Source: Nostoc sp. KVJ3 (GTDB taxonomy: Bacteria; Cyanobacteriota; Cyanobacteriia; Cyanobacteriales; Nostocaceae). Taken from it: a stretch of 64,000 nt of DNA. The DNA is taken from positions 1,178,001-1,242,000 of the forward strand of contig NZ_WWFG01000001.1 of assembly GCF_026127265.1 (NCBI RefSeq). The letters are read 5' to 3'. The number at the start of each line of letters is the position of its first letter. Positions within the stretch are counted from its first letter, which is position 1. Shown here in pieces: positions 58,816 to 64,000 of the stretch. The notes below the pieces were generated by a model that saw only the letters and a list, made by a program, of their open reading frames with translations, was not told where the DNA came from and searched no databases. The translations under genes and the position numbers were made by a program.

Positions 58816-61800
58816 ATGACAATCAAATACGCATTACACAGTTGTTTGCACTTTGGACTGGCAGGGTTGGTAAGCTACTTAAGTGCAAATCTCTTCACTG
58901 CTAAAATTCAGGCACAGCAAAGTAATATCGTACCCGATAAAACACTTGGGGTTGAATCCTCGCAAGTTATAGGTAACTATCAGGGACAACCCATAGAAGT
59001 AATTACAGGTGGTGCAACTCGCCAAATTAATCTTTTTCACAGCTTTCAAGAATTTAATATCAGCAAGGGACGTGGGGCTTATTTCTTCAGTCCTAGCGCA
59101 GAGATCCAGAATATTTTGGCACGGGTGACAGGTAATAACCCTTCGGAAATTTTGGGGAGACTAGGGACATTTGGTAATTCTAGCCCAAATTTATTTTTGA
59201 TAAATCCTAACGGGATTGTCTTTGGGAAAAATGCCAGTTTAGATGTACAAGGTTCATTTGTGGGGACGACTGCAAACGGAGTCCAGTTTGGCAATCAGGG
59301 AAATTTTAGTGCGACAAATCCCCAAGCAGCACCATTGTTGACTGTGAATCCTTCGGCGTTGTTATTTAATCAGATTAATCAAAGTGGGGGAATAATCAAC
59401 CAATCCCAAGCACCCGCAGGAGTAAACCCAATTGGAGTGAATGTTACAGGCTTAAGAGTACCTAATGGGCAAAGCTTGCTATTAGTTGGTGGTAATATCA
59501 ACTTAGATGGGGGTGGGCTGGTAGCTAACGGTGGCAGAGTCGAGGTAGCTGGTTTAGCTGCACCAGGAAATGTGGGACTAAATGCGACAAGAAATGCATT
59601 AAGTTTGAATGTTCCCAATGATGTGCAGCTAGCTGATGTCTCTGTCTCAAATCAAGCATTTATTAGTGTTTTTGGTGCAGGTGGGGGAGATATTGCCATT
59701 AATGCCCGTAATTTTGAGATGTCTAATTCATTTCTTTATGCTGGTATCGGTAGGGGTTTAGGGAATAGCAATACCCAGGCTGGTGATATTAAGTTAAGTG
59801 CAACGGGAGCGATTTCCCTGAAAAACTCCTATGTAGAGAACAGTACTTTTGGGATAGGAAATGCCGGCAATATATTTATCCAAACACCTGATGCAGTCTC
59901 TCTTGAATACAGTTCTGTTTTTAGCAACATAGAAGCTGGGGGAATAGGTAAGGGTGGAGATATTAACATTACATCTGGCTCCCTTTCTCTAAAAAATAAA
60001 TCACAACTGCAAACTTTTATCCGTGGAGCAGATACTAATCTAAATCGACCTGCTGGGCGTGGAGATGCAGGTAATGTCAATATAGATGTGGATGGTGCTG
60101 TGAATATTACAGGGACAATAAATGGATCTCGTAGTATTATTTACAGTGCTGTGTCTCCGGGAAGCACGGGGAATGGCGGTAACATCAGCATTAAATCTGG
60201 CTCATTGCTACTAAACGATCTTGCTACGCTTGCGACTAGTACGGCTGGAACTGGTAATGCAGGTAATATTTTTATTGAAGCATCTGATTCTGTTTCTCTT
60301 GTCAATGGTGTGATGTCTAGTAGTATAGGTGCTGGCGCTGTTGGTAAAGGTGGCAATATCAACATTACTGCTGGATCACTTTCTTTAGCTGATAATTCTC
60401 AGTTGTTAGCAAATATTGAAGATGCAGCAAATAATCTTCCTGGGGGACGCGGAAATGGAGGAAATGTCAATATCAATGTTCGAGGTAATGTCACCTTTGC
60501 TAACGCCACACCTGGAATTATCAATGGAATTCAGGCTAACGTAGGCAAAGGAGCCGTAGGTAATGGCGGTAAGGTTGCTATTAATGCAGACTCCTTAGAA
60601 ATTAAAAATAGTTCATCAATCGAAGCTAGAACCTATGGAAAAGGTGACTCTGATAGCATTATTATTAATGCCCGCGATATTAGCTTGGACAGTAAAGATG
60701 AAAATACTTTTTTTAGTAATATTAATAACGGCGTAAGCTTTAGTGGCGAAGGGAATGCAGGTGATATTCAAATAACAACTGATACCTTTAAATTAACTAA
60801 TGGAGCTTATATTATTAGTGACAGTGTTGGTAAAGGAAATGCAGGAAATATAACTGTAGATGCTCATGATGCAATTAATTTGGATGGTTTTGGAACTCGC
60901 AAGTTTAATGGTAGTGTCTTCGATTCATCAACTGGGTTAAAAAGCCAGTTATTAACTGGTGGTATGGGTAGAGGAGGAGATATTCAGGTGACAACAGGAT
61001 CACTCTCTGTCACCAATGGCGCACAAATAATTAACGGTACAGATGGACATGGTAATGCAGGTAACATAACTATCAATGCCCGCGATAATGTCACCTTTGC
61101 AGGTTTTGTAAGTCAAGAGCCACTATTAAATAGTCAAGTATCTAGCACTGTGGGTTCTAATGCTTTTGGTAATGGTGGTAATATTCACATTACCGCAGGT
61201 ACACTGCTATTTCAAAATGGTGGTTTGATTCAAGGAATTAGCAGTGGGCAAGGTAATGCAGGTAATATTTTTCTTGATGCGAAAAACACTATTACTTTTG
61301 AGGGTATAGCTAGCAGTGGTTTAGCAAGCAATGCAAGCACTTCTGCATATAAAAATGGCAATGCAGGAAATATCCAGGTGAAAACTGGTTCGCTATTCTT
61401 AACAAATGGCGGTCAAATATCAACTGCCATACTGGGAAAAGGCAATGCTGGCAATATCACGATTGATGCCCGCGATGCTGTGAAAATAGATGGTGCCATA
61501 GGTACTGGTTTGACAACTATTTTATTATTTAGCGGTGAAGGTAAAGGTGGAGATATTCAAATCAAAACTGGGTCACTTTCTGTAAGTAATGGAGGACAAG
61601 TATCGAGCGGGACTTTTGGTGTAGGTGATGCAGGAAATATTCTAATTAATACAACTGACGATATTAGCATCACGAATAGCTCTACAGTGGGCGCATTGAC
61701 TGCTGGGCGGGGGAACGCCGGAAATATTTCAGTTACTGCTGGCGGTGTTATTTCCCTTGATGGTCTTGGTAGCGGTATAAGTACTCAAGTATTTAATGGG

Positions 61801-63648
61801 AATTCTGGATTAGTTACTGAAGGCAAAGGCGGCAACATTGATATTAATGCCCGTGCTTTGTCTATAAGCAATGGCGCGGCATTCATTTCCAGTACTTATA
61901 CCAAGGGTGATGCTGGGAATATTGCAATTAATACAACTGATGATATCAGCATCAAAAATGGCTCTCAAATAGAAGCAGCTACTTATGGACAAGGAAATGC
62001 AGGTAATGTCAAAGTGATTGCTGGTGGTGCTGTTTCCCTTGATGGTTTTGCTTCTAATGGTTTGGTTAGCGCGATCGCTACGCAAGTAGGTACAACTGGT
62101 ATAGGTAAAGCTGGAGATATTAATTTAAATGCCCACTCGTTATCTCTGAGCAATGGTGCGGTATTATCTTCCAGTACTTTTGGCAATGGCAATGCAGGAA
62201 ATATCGCAATTGATACAAATGATATTTTTCTTGCAAATAACAGCTTTATCAACAGTACTGTGGCTGTAGGGGGTATAGGTAAAGGTGGTGATATTTATGT
62301 CAACACCAAAACTTTGGCTTTAGAAAGTGGTTCACAAATTGGCACATCTATTTTTAGACAATTTGGAAATTTTTCTGGTGGCAGAGGAAAAGCTGGCGAC
62401 ATTCATATCAATGCTTCTGATTTTGTGACACTATCAGGTAGTGGCTTATTAGGCTTTTCCAGTGGTTTATTTACCTTAACTGATAGAGGAGCATCCGGCG
62501 ATGCTGGTAACATTACAGTTACTACAGATAACTTTCAAGTCGCAGACGGTGCAATAGTCAATGCCAGCACTTTTAATAACAGTCAAAGCGGTGATATCAC
62601 AATTAATGCCAACACTTTTAAAGCTCTTAACGGCGGACAAGTAATTACAAATACTCGTGGTGCTGGAAATGCGGGTAATATCAGACTCAATGTTAAAGAT
62701 AATATCACTATTGCTGGTAGCGATCCAAATTTTGCTCAACGACTCACACGCACTGCTGAAGGCATCAAAAACACTGGCTCAACAGACAGAGTAACCGATG
62801 TTATCACTAATGAAGGAGCCGTAAGCGGAATCTTTGCTAACACAACTGTTGGCTCTACTGGACAGGGAGGCAGTATATTTATTGACCCTCCTAATATTAC
62901 CCTTAGAGATGCTGCAAAAGTATCAGTAAATAGTGAAGGTACTGGCAATGCAGGTAATATCACGATAGAAGCAGGAACTTTAACAATTGACAATAAAGCT
63001 GCAATTTCTGCTCAAACTGCTAGCAGTGAAGGAGGAAACATTAACCTCATCGCCCAAAATTATTTACTCCTACGTAATGGTAGCCAAATTTCTACTACCG
63101 CAGGGACAGCCCAAGCCGGAGGTGATGGTGGTAACATCAATATAGATGCTAAATTCATCATCGCTATCCCTAACGAAAATAGCGACATTAGCGCTAACGC
63201 CTTTGAAGGGCGCGGTGGAAATATCCGAATTGACTCGCAAGGTATATTTGGTATCGAAGCACGGACAAAACCAACGGAAAAAAGCGATATTACTGCGAGT
63301 TCTGAATTAGGGGTTGCAGGTGTGATTAGTGTTAATGTACCGGATACCAGTTCCATTCAAAATAGCTTTACCGAATTATCTCCAGTCATCGACACCAATA
63401 CACTTATTGCCAATAGTTGCATTGCACGCGGTACTAAACGACAAGAAAACTCTTTTACCATCACAGGTTCTGGTGCTTTGACTCCCAATCGTCCTGGGGT
63501 TTTGGTTTCTACCTATACAACTGGTGAGGTTAGAGGTGTTGAAACTACGTCTCGTCCTTGGAAAAAAGGCGACCCAATTATTGAACCACAAGGGCTATAT
63601 CGGCTGAATAATGGACAGATGTTATTGAGTCGAGAATGTTCAAATTGA
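58816..63648 (+). CDS. Filamentous haemagglutinin-type two-partner secretion exoprotein (TpsA)
   Basis: 1610 residues. A signal peptide (HSCLHFGLAGLVSYLSANLF, cleavage near KIQAQQ) precedes the TPS domain (about 35-250), which contains the family motif LFLINPNGIVFGKNASLDVQ. The rest is a beta-helix of many repeats built around GKGNAGNI-x-I and hydrophobic turns, typically every 40-60 residues. The C-terminus (NSCIARGTKRQENSFTITGSG, ending LLSRECSN) holds two Cys that may form the loop found in such adhesins. Export needs a TpsB outer-membrane pore, not seen before the window ends 352 bases later. Adhesion or a surface role is inferred. Confidence 0.93.
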   Translation: MTIKYALHSCLHFGLAGLVSYLSANLFTAKIQAQQSNIVPDKTLGVESSQVIGNYQGQPIEVITGGATRQINLFHSFQEFNISKGRGAYFFSPSAEIQNILARVTGNNPSEILGRLGTFGNSSPNLFLINPNGIVFGKNASLDVQGSFVGTTANGVQFGNQGNFSATNPQAAPLLTVNPSALLFNQINQSGGIINQSQAPAGVNPIGVNVTGLRVPNGQSLLLVGGNINLDGGGLVANGGRVEVAGLAAPGNVGLNATRNALSLNVPNDVQLADVSVSNQAFISVFGAGGGDIAINARNFEMSNSFLYAGIGRGLGNSNTQAGDIKLSATGAISLKNSYVENSTFGIGNAGNIFIQTPDAVSLEYSSVFSNIEAGGIGKGGDINITSGSLSLKNKSQLQTFIRGADTNLNRPAGRGDAGNVNIDVDGAVNITGTINGSRSIIYSAVSPGSTGNGGNISIKSGSLLLNDLATLATSTAGTGNAGNIFIEASDSVSLVNGVMSSSIGAGAVGKGGNINITAGSLSLADNSQLLANIEDAANNLPGGRGNGGNVNINVRGNVTFANATPGIINGIQANVGKGAVGNGGKVAINADSLEIKNSSSIEARTYGKGDSDSIIINARDISLDSKDENTFFSNINNGVSFSGEGNAGDIQITTDTFKLTNGAYIISDSVGKGNAGNITVDAHDAINLDGFGTRKFNGSVFDSSTGLKSQLLTGGMGRGGDIQVTTGSLSVTNGAQIINGTDGHGNAGNITINARDNVTFAGFVSQEPLLNSQVSSTVGSNAFGNGGNIHITAGTLLFQNGGLIQGISSGQGNAGNIFLDAKNTITFEGIASSGLASNASTSAYKNGNAGNIQVKTGSLFLTNGGQISTAILGKGNAGNITIDARDAVKIDGAIGTGLTTILLFSGEGKGGDIQIKTGSLSVSNGGQVSSGTFGVGDAGNILINTTDDISITNSSTVGALTAGRGNAGNISVTAGGVISLDGLGSGISTQVFNGNSGLVTEGKGGNIDINARALSISNGAAFISSTYTKGDAGNIAINTTDDISIKNGSQIEAATYGQGNAGNVKVIAGGAVSLDGFASNGLVSAIATQVGTTGIGKAGDINLNAHSLSLSNGAVLSSSTFGNGNAGNIAIDTNDIFLANNSFINSTVAVGGIGKGGDIYVNTKTLALESGSQIGTSIFRQFGNFSGGRGKAGDIHINASDFVTLSGSGLLGFSSGLFTLTDRGASGDAGNITVTTDNFQVADGAIVNASTFNNSQSGDITINANTFKALNGGQVITNTRGAGNAGNIRLNVKDNITIAGSDPNFAQRLTRTAEGIKNTGSTDRVTDVITNEGAVSGIFANTTVGSTGQGGSIFIDPPNITLRDAAKVSVNSEGTGNAGNITIEAGTLTIDNKAAISAQTASSEGGNINLIAQNYLLLRNGSQISTTAGTAQAGGDGGNINIDAKFIIAIPNENSDISANAFEGRGGNIRIDSQGIFGIEARTKPTEKSDITASSELGVAGVISVNVPDTSSIQNSFTELSPVIDTNTLIANSCIARGTKRQENSFTITGSGALTPNRPGVLVSTYTTGEVRGVETTSRPWKKGDPIIEPQGLYRLNNGQMLLSRECSN

Positions 63649-64000
63649 TCGAGACTTAAGTAAGTCAGTACAAATAAACCTAACTATGTAACAGAATGAA
63701 AAAGCTACAAAACCTTTGCGTTCGCGAAGCGGCGAGACGCTTTGTCTGCGGTTAAATAAATTACTTTTAAACCGCAGAGGCGCAGAGAACGCAGAGAGAA
63801 AAAAGAAATTTTTCGAGTCACCTTGAAAGGGCTAGTTTTATTATTTTTTCAGGCAATCTAAATATGATTTCTATATAGTGATTTTTACAAATCAAAAACT
63901 TGTTGTGCGGTTAGGTTAAGTTTCGGAAAAGTGGGGGAGACAATTAAATCATTCCCCCTGAATAATCTCTTGACATATTCTCCATCAATTAGTTCACACA
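63649..64000. other. Gene-free end of the window
   Basis: 352 bases with no supported gene. It contains a GCGTTCGCGAAGCGGCGAGA repeat near 63719 and the AAACCGCAGAGGCGCAGAGA repeat near 63768-63800. No TpsB start was found, so any partner transporter must lie further on or elsewhere. Confidence 0.4.

Noticed and set aside
58816..63648. CRISPR-like or tandem DNA repeats inside the TpsA gene
   Set aside because: The repetition is at protein level (GNAGNI beta-helix turns) with variable spacing, and no conserved repeat-spacer pattern.

Overview
The window looks like chromosomal DNA of a filamentous, probably heterocyst-forming cyanobacterium of the Nostoc/Anabaena type. The evidence is a high density of the HIP1 octamer GCGATCGC, moderate AT richness, a XisI gene, cyanobacterial families (DUF2839, DUF928, DUF1822, DUF3131, DUF3124, PAP/fibrillin) and intergenic DNA full of short palindromic and MITE-like repeats. 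All calls come from reading the sequence; no database search was run.

Layout. 1-3.1 kb: truncated GAF protein, frameshifted GNAT, pyrD, membrane HTH protein. 3.5-6.3 kb: two tandem tRNA-like RNAs whose anticodon arm is replaced by a conserved ~70-nt insert, directly upstream of a Ro60/Rsr (TROVE) gene and a putative PD-(D/E)XK/zinc-finger protein; this is the most striking locus. 6.5-15.6 kb: peptidoglycan-binding membrane protein, STAND/NB-ARC ATPase, M48 protease, DinG-like protein with degenerate helicase motifs, DUF2839, prolyl oligopeptidase. 16-18.2 kb: partner-switching module (RsbW-like kinase, response regulator-PP2C, STAS). 18.3-24.1 kb: exopolysaccharide-type cluster (PIG-L deacetylase, cellulose-synthase-like GT2, double DUF3131). 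24.3-29.8 kb: DUF3124 lipoprotein, TrkA-like RCK protein, MFS/NTT-like transporter with HEAT repeats, infC. 30.3-33 kb: secreted protein, PAP/fibrillin, MOSC-like and membrane proteins.

33.4-40.6 kb is rich in repeats: a nested MITE, a histidine kinase without the usual H-box His, murE, a glutaredoxin-like gene carrying two repeat families in frame, an AtzG-like/amidase pair, and xisI next to a decayed ORF. 40.9-44.7 kb: class II ribonucleotide reductase interrupted by a LAGLIDADG intein and a 288-nt group I-type intron. 45-53.8 kb: MDR oxidoreductase, M20 amidohydrolase, class III aminotransferase plus DUF1338, AI-2E family exporter, acyltransferase 3.

54-63.6 kb: DUF1822, CHAT-CHASE2 and DUF928 genes on the minus strand, divergent from a 1610-residue filamentous-haemagglutinin-type TpsA exoprotein. 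This looks like a sensor/caspase-like-protease and secretion locus. At least five short inverted-repeat families recur, some placed inside coding sequence.
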